Assembly: GCF_900142515.1 (NCBI RefSeq)
Contig: NZ_FRBC01000013.1
Location: forward strand, 24,457 to 88,456
Direction of reading: 5' to 3'
Length of the DNA stretch: 64,000 nucleotides
Source of the DNA: Pseudoselenomonas ruminantium
GTDB taxonomy: Bacteria > Bacillota > Negativicutes > Selenomonadales > Selenomonadaceae
This document shows, in pieces, positions 34,061 through 43,360 of the stretch. Position 1 is the stretch's first letter; the number at the start of each line of letters is the position of its first letter. The translations under genes and the position numbers were made by a program. The notes beneath the pieces are model-generated. The model had not been told where the DNA came from. It did no database searches and was given only the letters and a program-made list of their open reading frames with translations.

Positions 34061-36241
34061 TTACTGGCCGCCGGTAATATACCCCATAGAGACGCTCATC
34101 CGCTGAATGGCAATCTCCATCGCATCATATTTCTTATAAAGCAAATTCTCATAGGATTTCATCATGGTCTTGAAATTGGACATCTTGGTCTGCAATTCCC
34201 GGATAAGATCACCTAAAGAGCTGCCATCCGCCGTCTCTGTGGTAGTACCGGCGTAAGATTTCATAGTCTTGAGATTCTTGTACAGGGAATCAGAAATGCG
34301 GCCAATCACCCCTTGCTTACTGTAATCGGTCTTAATTTCACCATTCTTATCCTTGTAATCGCCATCAGAATTGAAAATTTCTCTTACGCAATCGGGTTCA
34401 GCTGCCAGAGCCTTCTTCAGCTTTTCCTCATCCAGGGTCAGATGACCTCTGTCCGTAGAGGAAGTAATGCCAATGGACATCATGGTATTGTATTTGCCCG
34501 TTGCCCCATCCACCGGCGTATAGAGAGCTTCACGCATCTCACTGATGATCTTGCCGATAGTCTGATTATGATTGAGCAGACCGGATTTGGCCTTTTCATT
34601 CCACTTGTCAATCTGCTCTTTGGTCATGCCTTTTTCCTGCGTCTGGGTCAGGACACCATAGTCGCTGTATTTTTCCTCATAATACTTGTTATTGAGTTCA
34701 TCCAGCATCTTGTTGTAGTCTTCCACGAACTTCTTGACGTTTTCGATAAGCTTGTCCGTATCCTGACTGACCGTAACCGTAGTAGCACCGATGGATGCCA
34801 GACTGTAGGTAACGTTGCCTACGGAAATCTTGCTGGTTTCCGAGGTGTATTTACGACCATCAATGGTAACTTCAGCACTGACACCACTGGCCCCCTGGGT
34901 ATAAGAACCGTCATCGTTTTTCAATGCCAAACCAGTAGTGTTATGCGTAAGCGCATCGCCCTTGTCCGCAATACCGGTAAAACTCAGTGCATTCAAGAGA
35001 TAACGGCCATTTTCTGCCGCTACCGAATCATCACCGCTCGCCACTTGCATAGACAGCTTATAACCGCTATCCGCAGCTGTGAACGACAAGTGCCCGCTTG
35101 GGTCACGTGAAGCACTGAAATGGGCTACACCATCATCGCCAGCCGCATCAATGGCTGTCATCAAATCCTCGATTGTTTTGGAAGCATCCAGTGATATTTC
35201 CTTCTCATACGTGGTACTGCCATCTTCCGATGTGCTGATCAGCTTGAATTTTATCGGTGCATTATTCGTGTCGTCCTTGGATGCGGTAAACAAAGAATCC
35301 AGTGTTGTGGATTCTCCCACAACGTTCTGGCTGGTGTAAGAAGTCTGTGCACCGCCGATAGCACTTACCCCCGTAGCAAGCTGCACCGTGAATTTATCGG
35401 ACAGCTTGCTGATAAGATTGTGATTCTCATCCTCTGACTGTGTAACGGATGCCATCTGCAAATTATTCAAAAGCCGTGCACCATTGCCTGCTGCTGATGT
35501 AACCGGTACATTCGAACCCAAGCCTTCATTCTTCACCGTCAGCATAATCTTATTATTTACGCCGCCGTCCTTCTGATAAAGAGAGAACGCATCATTGGCA
35601 CTGTCATAAGCTGCCTTGATATTGACCCCAGATTGGTTAATCCGTGAGGCCAGGTCATTTACCGTAAGATTGTTGTCCATGATCTCCCTATAAGTAAAGG
35701 AAATCGTCTTTTTCTTGGACGTTGACTCAATGCCATCAGCAATGTCGAAGGAAAGCAGTTCCTTATCCAGATACTTTTCCGCCTCATCTGGATCCGTAGG
35801 AATTCCATTCCGCAAATCACTCTGTTCTTCACTGCTAAAGAGAATATCCTTCAAGTAAATGCTTTCCGACAGATCCTGATTCTTACGGGCAATCTTATCT
35901 GCCGTAAGCAGATAAGCGTTGGACGCCAGCTGAGAAACATTCACCGTATGCGACATAATTGCCGCATCGGCATTCGCTACAGCCGTAGCCACAGTTGATT
36001 GTGAGCTGCTGGCCGACATGGGGCTGGTAGTTGACGATAACTTATAATTGTACAAGGTCGAGGAATTGAACGTGTTCAAGCTGCTATACATACTTGTATA
36101 TGCTTCCTTGACCCACTCATTCTTCACTTCTTCCTTATACATCTTGTCATATTGATTCTGTTTCCCCATCATCCCCATGCGGACCATGGAGTCAACATCG
36201 ATACCTGACCCTGACAGGCCATAAATCCCTATACCACTCAT
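34061..36241 (-). CDS. fliD: Flagellar cap protein FliD (hook-associated protein 2)
   Basis: A 726-residue protein, longer than the usual 450-670. The N-terminal FliD domain has IYGLSGSGIDVDSMVRMGMM and a long helical, Ser/Thr-rich start. The C-terminal FliD domain (about 480-726) has VENVKKFVEDYNKMLDELNN-like helices and DLIRELQTKMSNFKTMMKSY. The middle (about 130-470) is strand-rich and probably forms enlarged D2/D3 domains. It caps the growing filament and helps fold exported flagellin. A starting ATG 13 bases after flaG places it in the late flagellar operon. Confidence 0.95.
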   Translation of the reverse strand: MSGIGIYGLSGSGIDVDSMVRMGMMGKQNQYDKMYKEEVKNEWVKEAYTSMYSSLNTFNSSTLYNYKLSSTTSPMSASSSQSTVATAVANADAAIMSHTVNVSQLASNAYLLTADKIARKNQDLSESIYLKDILFSSEEQSDLRNGIPTDPDEAEKYLDKELLSFDIADGIESTSKKKTISFTYREIMDNNLTVNDLASRINQSGVNIKAAYDSANDAFSLYQKDGGVNNKIMLTVKNEGLGSNVPVTSAAGNGARLLNNLQMASVTQSEDENHNLISKLSDKFTVQLATGVSAIGGAQTSYTSQNVVGESTTLDSLFTASKDDTNNAPIKFKLISTSEDGSTTYEKEISLDASKTIEDLMTAIDAAGDDGVAHFSASRDPSGHLSFTAADSGYKLSMQVASGDDSVAAENGRYLLNALSFTGIADKGDALTHNTTGLALKNDDGSYTQGASGVSAEVTIDGRKYTSETSKISVGNVTYSLASIGATTVTVSQDTDKLIENVKKFVEDYNKMLDELNNKYYEEKYSDYGVLTQTQEKGMTKEQIDKWNEKAKSGLLNHNQTIGKIISEMREALYTPVDGATGKYNTMMSIGITSSTDRGHLTLDEEKLKKALAAEPDCVREIFNSDGDYKDKNGEIKTDYSKQGVIGRISDSLYKNLKTMKSYAGTTTETADGSSLGDLIRELQTKMSNFKTMMKSYENLLYKKYDAMEIAIQRMSVSMGYITGGQ

Positions 36242-36254
36242 GACTCACACCTCC

Positions 36255-36698
36255 TCAAGCGTTCTTATCGAGGAAGGCACCCAACCATTCACGGGCTTTG
36301 GCCATCTGGTCAAGCATTTCTTCTGGCGGCACTTCCTTGAGCACTTCATGGGTTTTCTTATCCAGCATCCTTACCGTCATCAAGTTGACTTCCTTGTGAT
36401 ACTGGAATTCCAGGTTGCAGTTGATCTTGCTCATCAGCTCATTGAGTTCCTGCATCATGTAGCTGACAGCTTTTTCATCCATAGGCTCCCGATCTTCATC
36501 TTGAGCCTTCTGGATATCTTCATCTTCTTTTTCACTGTAACGGTCATAGCGGGAAGTGTTTTGTATATCCCGGGCGTTTTGCACAGAATCAGTCTCCGGA
36601 CCTTCATTCATCCGCCTGGATGACGCATCACCACCAACCCGCTCCGCAGCACCGGCCACAATCGACGCCGATACTATGTCCTGAATTTTTCCTACCAT
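36255..36698 (-). CDS. flaG: FlaG family protein
   Basis: A 147-residue protein. The N-terminal half is charged and probably disordered (RYDRYSEKEDEDIQKAQDED). The C-terminal half is the compact FlaG domain, with ELNELMSKINCNLEFQYHKE, NLMTVRMLDKKTHEVLKEVP and PPEEMLDQMAKAREWLGAFL. FlaG proteins influence filament length in several bacteria. The gene stands between csrA and fliD, its common place in Firmicutes. Confidence 0.9.
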   Translation of the reverse strand: MVGKIQDIVSASIVAGAAERVGGDASSRRMNEGPETDSVQNARDIQNTSRYDRYSEKEDEDIQKAQDEDREPMDEKAVSYMMQELNELMSKINCNLEFQYHKEVNLMTVRMLDKKTHEVLKEVPPEEMLDQMAKAREWLGAFLDKNA

Positions 36699-36740
36699 GT
36701 TGATCCCTCCGTAGATTCACACCAGTTTCCTTAACCTAAT

Positions 36741-36968
36741 TTAATTTTTCGGCAGGCCGGCGCTTAAATCCAAATCCATGGGCACCGGAGCGGCCGCTTG
36801 CTGATTCTCTTCCTGTATCGCGCGATAGATCTCACCGCGATAAATCTTTATATCACGTGGTGCATCAATGGCAATGCGGACATTGTCCCCCTGGACTTCC
36901 ACCACATTTATCACAATGTTATCACCAATCATAATCTGTTGACGTGGTTTGCGAGTAAGTACGAGCAT
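36741..36968 (-). CDS. csrA: Carbon storage regulator CsrA
   Basis: A 75-residue RNA-binding translational repressor. The family core MLVLTRKPRQQIMIGDNIVI is complete, followed by IDAPRDIKIYRGEIY, where the R and the surrounding residues contact RNA. It overlaps fliW by one base (TAATG). In Bacillus CsrA represses hag translation by binding two GGA sites in the leader and is antagonised by FliW. Both flagellin A and B leaders here have a suitable hairpin plus a GGA in the Shine-Dalgarno sequence. Confidence 0.96.
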   Translation of the reverse strand: MLVLTRKPRQQIMIGDNIVINVVEVQGDNVRIAIDAPRDIKIYRGEIYRAIQEENQQAAAPVPMDLDLSAGLPKN

Positions 36969-37414
36969 TATTGTTCCTCCTTATTTTCCGGAAACAATCT
37001 ATGCTTGGTCGTATAGCCACTCTTGTCAAGTACGAGCTGACGGGCTTGCATATTAGCAGTGTTGAGGACCACCGGCGCCATAAGGTTAGCCGTCATATCC
37101 TGTACCTTGCCATTATTCACCGTGATCAGCGTATAAATAAGCATATCTTCCTGACGGTTCAGGGAAAGTTTCCCCTGATTCTCATCATCGATTTCAAATT
37201 CATAATCCGGGAAGAACACAAAGGGCATCGTCATCAAAAACGCCAGATTCGGCGTATTGATCGACTGCAGGAACACATAGGGACTTTCTTCGTCATAGGG
37301 TACTATCACAAACTCATGTTCGTCCTCAAAGGCGGGGATACCATCAGCAAAATGTACAATCTTGTCTTCTGCTACTTCCACTTCACCAAATCTTAATGTG
37401 TTGAATTTTTTCAT
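36968..37414 (-). CDS. fliW: Flagellar assembly factor FliW
   Basis: A 148-residue protein. The typical segments are FGEVEVAEDKIVHFADGIPAF, then FVIVPYDEESPYVFLQSINT and FVFFPDYEFEIDD. FliW binds either flagellin or CsrA. When flagellin accumulates, FliW is sequestered and CsrA then shuts off flagellin translation. The ATG at 37414 with GTGGAGG upstream is preferred to a GTG five codons earlier. It is coupled to csrA, the usual pair. Confidence 0.95.
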   Translation of the reverse strand: MKKFNTLRFGEVEVAEDKIVHFADGIPAFEDEHEFVIVPYDEESPYVFLQSINTPNLAFLMTMPFVFFPDYEFEIDDENQGKLSLNRQEDMLIYTLITVNNGKVQDMTANLMAPVVLNTANMQARQLVLDKSGYTTKHRLFPENKEEQ

Positions 37415-37445
37415 CTGCTCTGCCTCCACTTCCGCTTGAAATTAA

Positions 37446-38024
37446 TCATGCGTAAATATCGTACTTGCCTTCGGTCACCCAACGTTGCACATTAGCCTTT
37501 TGCTGCATATAGGTCTCAACCTGCCCTCGCGTGAAATTGGTCTGGGCAAAAGCATCCGTCTGAATGTCTACCGTAACGTCGCCTACATCCGGCTGCCCCA
37601 CCGCCTCGATGGGATGGAACTTTATAACAGGGTCCGGTATCAGCTCCGTCACAATCTGTCTCTGTTTGTTGATTTCCTGCTGCAACTTGTTATCATACCT
37701 TTGTACAACAGGATTGCGTCCCCGCTTGCCACAATTCTCCACGTTGTCCCAGGCTTCCTGAGTCCAACGGGAAGTAGTTTTTGCCAGATCTGCAAAGCCC
37801 TGCTGCCCATATTTTTTCGCAAAATCGATATGATTGTCGTTGCCATAAGCATGTCGGCTGGGATATTGATCAATCTCCAGCTCAGGCTGCGTCCAATGCT
37901 TGTTGGAGCGCGCCTGCCGAAACTCCGAATGGAGCCGGGCAGGAGTTGAGTGAGCTTCCAGCTTGCCCAATTGGGTATGAATGCCAATCATGGGCTGAGT
38001 AAACCGCATATTGAGCCTTAGCAT
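37446..38024 (-). CDS. YviE-like protein (DUF6470 family)
   Basis: A 192-residue protein between flgL and fliW, exactly where Bacillus has yviE. It begins LRLNMRFTQPMIGIHTQLGK, has a Pro/His-rich middle (QYPSRHAYGNDNHIDFAKKY) and ends with a short helical part. The function of the family is unknown. The constant position with flgL and fliW in Firmicutes suggests a role in late flagellar assembly. Confidence 0.8.
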   Translation of the reverse strand: MLRLNMRFTQPMIGIHTQLGKLEAHSTPARLHSEFRQARSNKHWTQPELEIDQYPSRHAYGNDNHIDFAKKYGQQGFADLAKTTSRWTQEAWDNVENCGKRGRNPVVQRYDNKLQQEINKQRQIVTELIPDPVIKFHPIEAVGQPDVGDVTVDIQTDAFAQTNFTRGQVETYMQQKANVQRWVTEGKYDIYA

Positions 38025-38156
38025 AGATTACTTCACCCTTTCCATGGGAAATTCCTGCTAAATCCTTTTACTTACTCCTATTTTACCATGTTTTCCTTAA
38101 AATTTCCTGTTATTTCACATGCAGGTTGTGAAAATCGCAGAATTTTTCAGCCTGCC

Positions 38157-39497
38157 TTACAGGTAATCAGCCAAACTCTGTGGTAAGATTCTGCCCCCCA
38201 AAGACAGGCTCATATTGTAAATCGTCTGTTCCTGCATGAGCTTCACAGCCAATTTCGCCACATCCGTGGAACTTACCTCCGTAATATCACCAGTAATCAG
38301 CTCATTCTGGGTAGTAAGCATGGTATTCACAGAGTTGTAAAGCTGTGCACGAGCCCCCAAGCGGGTTTCCGTCTTGATGGTCTGGGCATGGGCACCATCC
38401 GCAATGGTAATACCATCCGTGTCCATCCAGATATTGTCCCCGGCCTCTACCTTGGCATGCACAGTCAGGAGTTCATTGAGCATGGCCGTACCAGATGGTG
38501 AGTTCCCGGAATCCGGGTCATCGAAAATATCCACGCCAAAGATCTCCGATGCTGCTGCATTCACCGTATCAGCAGTAGGTTCCGTAGTACCATTTTTCTT
38601 GACCATGGAGATATATTTATTGTCACCTGTAAAGGAAACAATCTGCTGATCAACCGTATTAAAGCTGAAATCCATATTGGCCGTGCTGCCATTGGCCGTA
38701 ACCGTAGCCGTTAATTTTGCATTGGGATTAATGATCTCCCCTGTATTCTTAAAATAATCTGCTACTACGAATTTATTGCCGTTCAGATTGAGATGACCGA
38801 CAGCATCCGCAGCTGGATTCACTGTAGCCGACGGATCTGTTGCAACCTTGTCTTTATAACCGTTGTCCACAAAATCCTTGGTATAGATGTAGCCATCTTT
38901 GACATTCAGGTAATAGGTCTCTCCATCGTCCCCCTTGAGGGACAACATCTGGCGTAGCGTACCATTTTCTCCCACACCATTACGGCCGGCAAAATAATTC
39001 TGCTGGTTGACATCCAGGGTCTTAGTCAGCCCCCGCTGCATTTTACTATCTGACATCTCAAAGGGTCTGGTCAAATCCTTTTGCCCGCCAAAAACATAGC
39101 GGTCACCCTGCATCGTATTGCCCAGGGACACGATTTCCTGGATCTCAGCCATCATTTCCTTGGCAATAGCAGCCATATCGGTGATATTATTCGTGGAATT
39201 AGCTGCCAGCACAGATTTTTCATTGAAGGTGGTCTGGATATTGGTGATATTCACCAATGCTGCATCAGAGGTCTTGAGCCAGGACAGTGCCGTATTGACA
39301 TTGCTGGTATATTGTTCATTCTCATTGAGTGACGTATCATAACGAATATACTTCGTATAGTCCACCGGCGAATCAGATGGACGATGGATCTTGCTGCCAT
39401 CTCCCTGTTCCAATAACGTGGTCTGCCGGGTATTGGCATCGTTTAACTGTTTCTGATAGCCATATACCATTTGATTGCTGCTAACGCGAATAGACAT
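38157..39497 (-). CDS. flgL: Hook-filament junction protein FlgL (HAP3)
   Basis: A 446-residue protein with flagellin-like ends. The N-terminus is SIRVSSNQMVYGYQKQLNDA, followed by IHRPSDSPVDYTKYIRYDTS and MQGDRYVFGGQKDLTRPFEM. The C-terminus has ARAQLYNSVNTMLTTQNELI and SSTDVAKLAVKLMQEQTIYN. It connects the hook, via FlgK, to the flagellin filament. The central domain (about 180-340) is larger than in enteric FlgL. It follows flgK after 14 bases. Confidence 0.95.
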   Translation of the reverse strand: MSIRVSSNQMVYGYQKQLNDANTRQTTLLEQGDGSKIHRPSDSPVDYTKYIRYDTSLNENEQYTSNVNTALSWLKTSDAALVNITNIQTTFNEKSVLAANSTNNITDMAAIAKEMMAEIQEIVSLGNTMQGDRYVFGGQKDLTRPFEMSDSKMQRGLTKTLDVNQQNYFAGRNGVGENGTLRQMLSLKGDDGETYYLNVKDGYIYTKDFVDNGYKDKVATDPSATVNPAADAVGHLNLNGNKFVVADYFKNTGEIINPNAKLTATVTANGSTANMDFSFNTVDQQIVSFTGDNKYISMVKKNGTTEPTADTVNAAASEIFGVDIFDDPDSGNSPSGTAMLNELLTVHAKVEAGDNIWMDTDGITIADGAHAQTIKTETRLGARAQLYNSVNTMLTTQNELITGDITEVSSTDVAKLAVKLMQEQTIYNMSLSLGGRILPQSLADYL

Positions 39498-39511
39498 TTA
39501 TTTCACCTCAT

Positions 39512-41293
39512 TTATCTGCCGACAGTACCGGTGCTATTGATCAATTTATCCAGCATCTCATCCATGGTGGTGAGACAGCGGGAGCAGGCACTGTAACCCT
39601 TTTGGAACATAATCATATTGGTCAGTTCCTCATTCCAGTCCACGCCGGATGTCGAGGAACGCCAGTTGACAATCTGCGTGATGAGATCATCCTGCGCACT
39701 TTCTTTTTTATCCACCGAATTAGCATCTGTGCCCAAATGACTCATAGCAGATGTATAGTAAGCATTCAGCGAAATATCGTAAATGGAACGATTATCCATG
39801 TCCACTACCGCGCCATTGATCTTTACGATAGCACTCGTGCTGATATCGCCGGCAGCCAGATTGAACAGGCTCTTTACGTTGACTGCGTTCGTGCCATCAC
39901 CTGAACCATTGGCCTTTACCACATACGTATCCCGGCCATTGGCATCCTTGATATAGGCACCATTGCCATCGACGGCTTTCTCTACGCTCAGGGTACGGGC
40001 AGCTACCAGACTCGTTCCACCGGGGGCTGTTATTCTCTCGTTGACATTCATGGCATTGATGATGCGGATGCCCACCAGCTCGGATTTCGTTTTCAGCTGA
40101 CCAGAAATATTCACTTCCGGCGTATAGATATCACCTGTATTGGAACTTTCCACATTATACGACAGCGAGCGGACAATCGTGCTGGATATCATCTCCGAAG
40201 CCACTACGCAATGATTGGCAGCGTCCCAACTGTAATTTGTGTTATCATCGCCAAAGAAGTTAATACCATAACTGGGCCCCGTATATGGATTAGCGTTACT
40301 ATAGGACCCAATATCACCATCTGTGCCATCAATACCAACACCCTGTTGATGCATGGAGTTGAAGGTAGTCAGCATGAATCCCGCCATATCTGCCAATGTG
40401 TCAATATAGCTCTTGTCCTCTGCAATGGTGTCCATCTGCGCCCGCAGGCTGCCATTCAGCGGAACATATTCCACTCCGGATTCCTTGATCATAATGCTGT
40501 AATCGTTGACACCATAATCCAGATTCGTATATGGATCCGACATTTCCAGGGTCAGCTTGTTGATGCCATTGACCATGGTGATGCCATTGGAAACCAGCGT
40601 ATACATTCCCTTGCCATCCTCGTATACATTGAGGTTCATATACTTGGATAAATCATCCACCAATAAATCACGCTGATCTCGCAGATCATTGGCAGAAGAC
40701 CCGGTCGCTTCTGCACTCATAATGTTTTTATTCAATTCCACGATACGGGTATTGATATCATTGATCGTATTGATATGGATGCGCATATCATCATATTGCG
40801 CCGTAATTTGCTCCTGCAACTGGCTGGCCGCTGTCTTTACCTTATCGATAAAGATATTGCCCTTCTCAATGACAGTAACGCGGTTACTGTCTACGGATGC
40901 CTGCGTAGACAACGCATCCCAGGATTTATAGAACGCAGCCATAGCATCCTTGATCCCGGTCTGATCCGAATCGTCAAAGATTACCTCCAGCTTGTCATAA
41001 TTCACCTGCTGATTCTTATAATATTCATGCGTAGATGTCTCCGCCCAGAACTGCTTGTCCGCATAGATATTGCGGGCACGCTGTATATTCAAAGCTTCAA
41101 CGCCGTTGCCGACCAGGCCAACACCGTTAACGGTAGACACCTCCAGGGCTCTGGCTGCCACCTGATTCACTGCCTGTCTTGAATACCCTTCCGTAGAAGC
41201 ATTGGTAATATTGTGACCTACGGTATCCAGCGACAGCTGATTGGCAAAAACGCCGCGAACCATCGTGTTAAGTCCGGAAAAAGTAGAACGCAT
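39512..41293 (-). CDS. flgK: Hook-filament junction protein FlgK (HAP1)
   Basis: A 593-residue protein. The N-terminal rod-type motif is STFSGLNTMVRGVFANQLSL, then VGHNITNASTEGYSRQAVNQ. The HAP1 helix region is at about 85-190, and the C-terminal NWRSSTSGVDWNEELTNMIM is followed by FQKGYSACSRCLTTMDEMLD. It forms the first junction ring on the hook. Two cysteines close together near the C-terminus (ACSRC) are uncommon for an exported axial protein. Confidence 0.95.
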   Translation of the reverse strand: MRSTFSGLNTMVRGVFANQLSLDTVGHNITNASTEGYSRQAVNQVAARALEVSTVNGVGLVGNGVEALNIQRARNIYADKQFWAETSTHEYYKNQQVNYDKLEVIFDDSDQTGIKDAMAAFYKSWDALSTQASVDSNRVTVIEKGNIFIDKVKTAASQLQEQITAQYDDMRIHINTINDINTRIVELNKNIMSAEATGSSANDLRDQRDLLVDDLSKYMNLNVYEDGKGMYTLVSNGITMVNGINKLTLEMSDPYTNLDYGVNDYSIMIKESGVEYVPLNGSLRAQMDTIAEDKSYIDTLADMAGFMLTTFNSMHQQGVGIDGTDGDIGSYSNANPYTGPSYGINFFGDDNTNYSWDAANHCVVASEMISSTIVRSLSYNVESSNTGDIYTPEVNISGQLKTKSELVGIRIINAMNVNERITAPGGTSLVAARTLSVEKAVDGNGAYIKDANGRDTYVVKANGSGDGTNAVNVKSLFNLAAGDISTSAIVKINGAVVDMDNRSIYDISLNAYYTSAMSHLGTDANSVDKKESAQDDLITQIVNWRSSTSGVDWNEELTNMIMFQKGYSACSRCLTTMDEMLDKLINSTGTVGR

Positions 41294-41343
41294 AATTCAT
41301 CACCTGTTCTTTCCTTTGCCCCATCCCGGCAAAATCAACTGCT

Positions 41344-41865
41344 TCAAATGCTGGAGTCAAACATCCTGACTCCCCGCCGGCCTTCACTTTCCGCAGCTTC
41401 CTGCGTATAGGTATCACTGGCCACAGTCCGCGTCATGACGTTGATATGATAATCCACGTACTGCTTGCCCCGCTCCAAAAGCAACTGTGCAGCAGCGATC
41501 TCCTGTTTCAACGATTCCTCGAATTCCTGCGTACGATGAAAAAGATGCATCAAAATTTCCCATTCCTTAGAACGGGGCATCCGTCTGATGCAGGTATGCA
41601 TATCCTTGACCTGCTGCCTATGCAAAAAATCCCGTTTGTTTCGTTCCAGTTTCCCTAATTCCAACAAGGCAGGTTCCAGTGACTGGACTGCAGCGACAAT
41701 ATTGGCACCTTTATTTTCTGCTTGCAAGACTTCTTTCAGCGCTTTGATTTTTTCCAAACATTTGTTGCTGAGAATAATCTGTGCCCTCAGCAAACGTACT
41801 GCTTCGTCCATAGAATCCACCTCATCCGTCAGTTCCCTCGCAGCCGCCCTATCCGTAAATGGCAT
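41344..41865 (-). CDS. Second FlgN-like/helical flagellar protein
   Basis: A 173-residue all-helical protein between flgN and flgK; its ATG overlaps the flgN stop (TGATG). The helices MDEAVRLLRAQIILSNKCLE, then IKALKEVLQAENKG and EFEESLKQEIAAAQLLLERG look like a FlgN-type chaperone or coiled coil. Most Firmicutes have only one gene (yvyG/flgN) at this place. It may be a second export chaperone, perhaps splitting FlgK and FlgL duties, or a structural protein. Assignment is by position and helix content. Confidence 0.6.
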   Translation of the reverse strand: MPFTDRAAARELTDEVDSMDEAVRLLRAQIILSNKCLEKIKALKEVLQAENKGANIVAAVQSLEPALLELGKLERNKRDFLHRQQVKDMHTCIRRMPRSKEWEILMHLFHRTQEFEESLKQEIAAAQLLLERGKQYVDYHINVMTRTVASDTYTQEAAESEGRRGVRMFDSSI

Positions 41866-42347
41866 CAAGCGTTGTAATCAAAATGCTTTTGATGTGATAC
41901 GACTTCGCCACTCTTTCCATAGGCGGGTTCTACCGTTGCGCCCCCCAGACGGTTCAAATGAAAAGCGGCAGCCTCCATGGCAGCACGAATCAACAGGGCA
42001 TTGCCCTCACCGAGTTCCTGGGCCTCCCTGACGGTGTCCTGCAGCATCAGGTAGAGGTTCTGCACCACAGAGCGCAATTTCCCAGCAGGAATGAGTTCCA
42101 CGATGTCATCCATCCTGGAATCCGGCCCCAGTTTTTCATTCGTAGCTGCCAGCTTCAGGAGAACAGCCTGCCGCTTCTTTTCCAGGCTGGCAATGTGTCC
42201 GGTGAGTCTTTCCTCCTCCGGAAGCAAATCCTCTACCGTTTTCATATCCACCAGGACCAAGGCCGTGCGTTTCTTTTTGCCAAGTTCAATCAATGCTTTG
42301 TAATCTTTGTTCAAATCATTCAAGATATTTGCAAAATCCTGCCACAT
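41865..42347 (-). CDS. flgN: FlgN family export chaperone
   Basis: A 160-residue helical protein: WQDFANILNDLNKDYKALIE, LGKKKRTALVLVDMKTVEDL and LPEEERLTGHIASLEKKRQA. This K-K-x-x-A-L-V-x-x-D pattern is typical of FlgN/YvyG chaperones, which hold FlgK and FlgL before export. It is 28 bases downstream of flgM, as in Bacillus. Confidence 0.87.
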   Translation of the reverse strand: MWQDFANILNDLNKDYKALIELGKKKRTALVLVDMKTVEDLLPEEERLTGHIASLEKKRQAVLLKLAATNEKLGPDSRMDDIVELIPAGKLRSVVQNLYLMLQDTVREAQELGEGNALLIRAAMEAAAFHLNRLGGATVEPAYGKSGEVVSHQKHFDYNA

Positions 42348-42375
42348 GCCAAACTTCCTCCCGCCTGCTTATTTT

Positions 42376-42654
42376 TTAGAACCGTATACCTAAAAGGCTG
42401 GCTGCAATATTCTCATTGGGAACATTATAACTGCCATCAGCAATCCTTGCTTCCAGATTCTGCACCTTTTCACTTCGGACTTCGTCCATGTTCTGCAATT
42501 TCTGAAGCATACTACTGAAGCTCTGTCCCTCATGGGACAAGAGAACCTCATCACTCTTTTCGACATTCCGGACACTTTCCGCCCGCTTCACGCCCCCCGC
42601 TGAACTTACACTGTAAGCACCAGCTACTGCCTGCACATTGCCATTGATAATCAT
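42376..42654 (-). CDS. flgM: Anti-sigma-28 factor FlgM
   Basis: A 92-residue protein from the ATG at 42654 with AGGTGG upstream; the frame stays open to 42771, but that part covers the promoter. It contains the usual disordered N-terminus (IINGNVQAVAGAYSVSSAGG) and the C-terminal sigma-binding helices (NLEARIADGSYNVPNENIAA, ending SLLGIRF). The A-D-G-x-Y-x-V/P segment is the FlgM hallmark. FlgM inhibits sigma-28 until it is exported through the finished hook. A sigma-28 promoter directly upstream implies feedback control. Confidence 0.9.
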   Translation of the reverse strand: MIINGNVQAVAGAYSVSSAGGVKRAESVRNVEKSDEVLLSHEGQSFSSMLQKLQNMDEVRSEKVQNLEARIADGSYNVPNENIAASLLGIRF

Positions 42655-42718
42655 CTTTTTCACCACCTGTAATCCATTCCTTACATCTATCGAAGTTGCA
42701 CAGTATCTTCTGCTTGAA

Positions 42719-42745
42719 CTATCGACAAAAAAAGCAGGAAACTTA
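42719..42745 (-). promoter_or_regulatory. Sigma-28 promoter of flgM, embedded in a terminator hairpin
   Basis: On the minus strand TAAG, 15 bases, GTCGATAG. The -35 is in the loop of the hairpin at 42729-42758 and the -10 begins right behind its T-run. Confidence 0.82.
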
Positions 42746-42758
42746 ATTCCTGCTTTTT
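42729..42758. terminator. Terminator behind yvyF
   Basis: A perfect inverted repeat of 12 base pairs (AAAAAGCAGGAA / TTCCTGCTTTTT) around a six-base loop, with T-runs in both directions, so it could work bidirectionally. On the minus strand it lies about 100 bases after the yvyF stop. Confidence 0.82.
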
Positions 42759-42855
42759 GTACATTATTCAAGATTACAAGCGATTCTCTTTGAATTACTG
42801 CGTTTTTCGCCCTTTTTCATCTATAAATAGTTAAACCAGCTTTATTAAAGAATTA

Positions 42856-43266
42856 TTAACGATCCTTGGAACGGAACCCCTGCCCCCTGTTCTGGTCAAC
42901 CTTGGCCATCTGACGGGCTGCCGTCTGCAGGGCTGCCTGTTTCTGCAGTTCCGAGCGGGCAGCTTCCTCACAGCTCTGGCAGATCTTGCCAGAAAGTATC
43001 GGTGCACCGCACTTCTCACAAGGATATGTCATCTTGACGCCGATCTGCTCGAAACGGCCTTCGCGAATCATCTTCTTGATCATGCCAGAAGGAGCACCCG
43101 TGGCTTCGCAAATCTCAGGAATCTTCGCTCCGCGATGATCGCGGACATAATTCACTACTTCCCGTTCCTTCTCCAGAATCTTATCATAACAATCCAAGCA
43201 ACATCCATGTCCTGTGTCGTTAAAAAGTTTTCCGCACACGGGACAGTTTTTGATCTTTCCAGCCAT
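42856..43266 (-). CDS. YvyF-like flagellar operon zinc-ribbon protein
   Basis: A 136-residue protein. It starts KNCPVCGKLFNDTGHGCCLDC, so two CxxC knuckles are present at the N-terminus. A helical HTH-like middle follows (IPEICEATGAPSGMIKKMIR), and a second zinc-knuckle pair comes after it (YPCEKCGAPILSGKICQSC). This is the TIGR03826 flagellar-operon protein, called YvyF in Bacillus and located before flgM there as well. The function is not established; a regulator of late flagellar genes is plausible. AAGGAGTGAGG precedes the ATG. Confidence 0.88.
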   Translation of the reverse strand: MAGKIKNCPVCGKLFNDTGHGCCLDCYDKILEKEREVVNYVRDHRGAKIPEICEATGAPSGMIKKMIREGRFEQIGVKMTYPCEKCGAPILSGKICQSCEEAARSELQKQAALQTAARQMAKVDQNRGQGFRSKDR

Positions 43267-43360
43267 ATTTTCCTCACTCCTTGGGCAGGTTTATTTTCGA
43301 TTAATTGGTTTATTCGTGACAATATAATAATTCTCCTGCTGCTGAAAAAAATTTATTATC

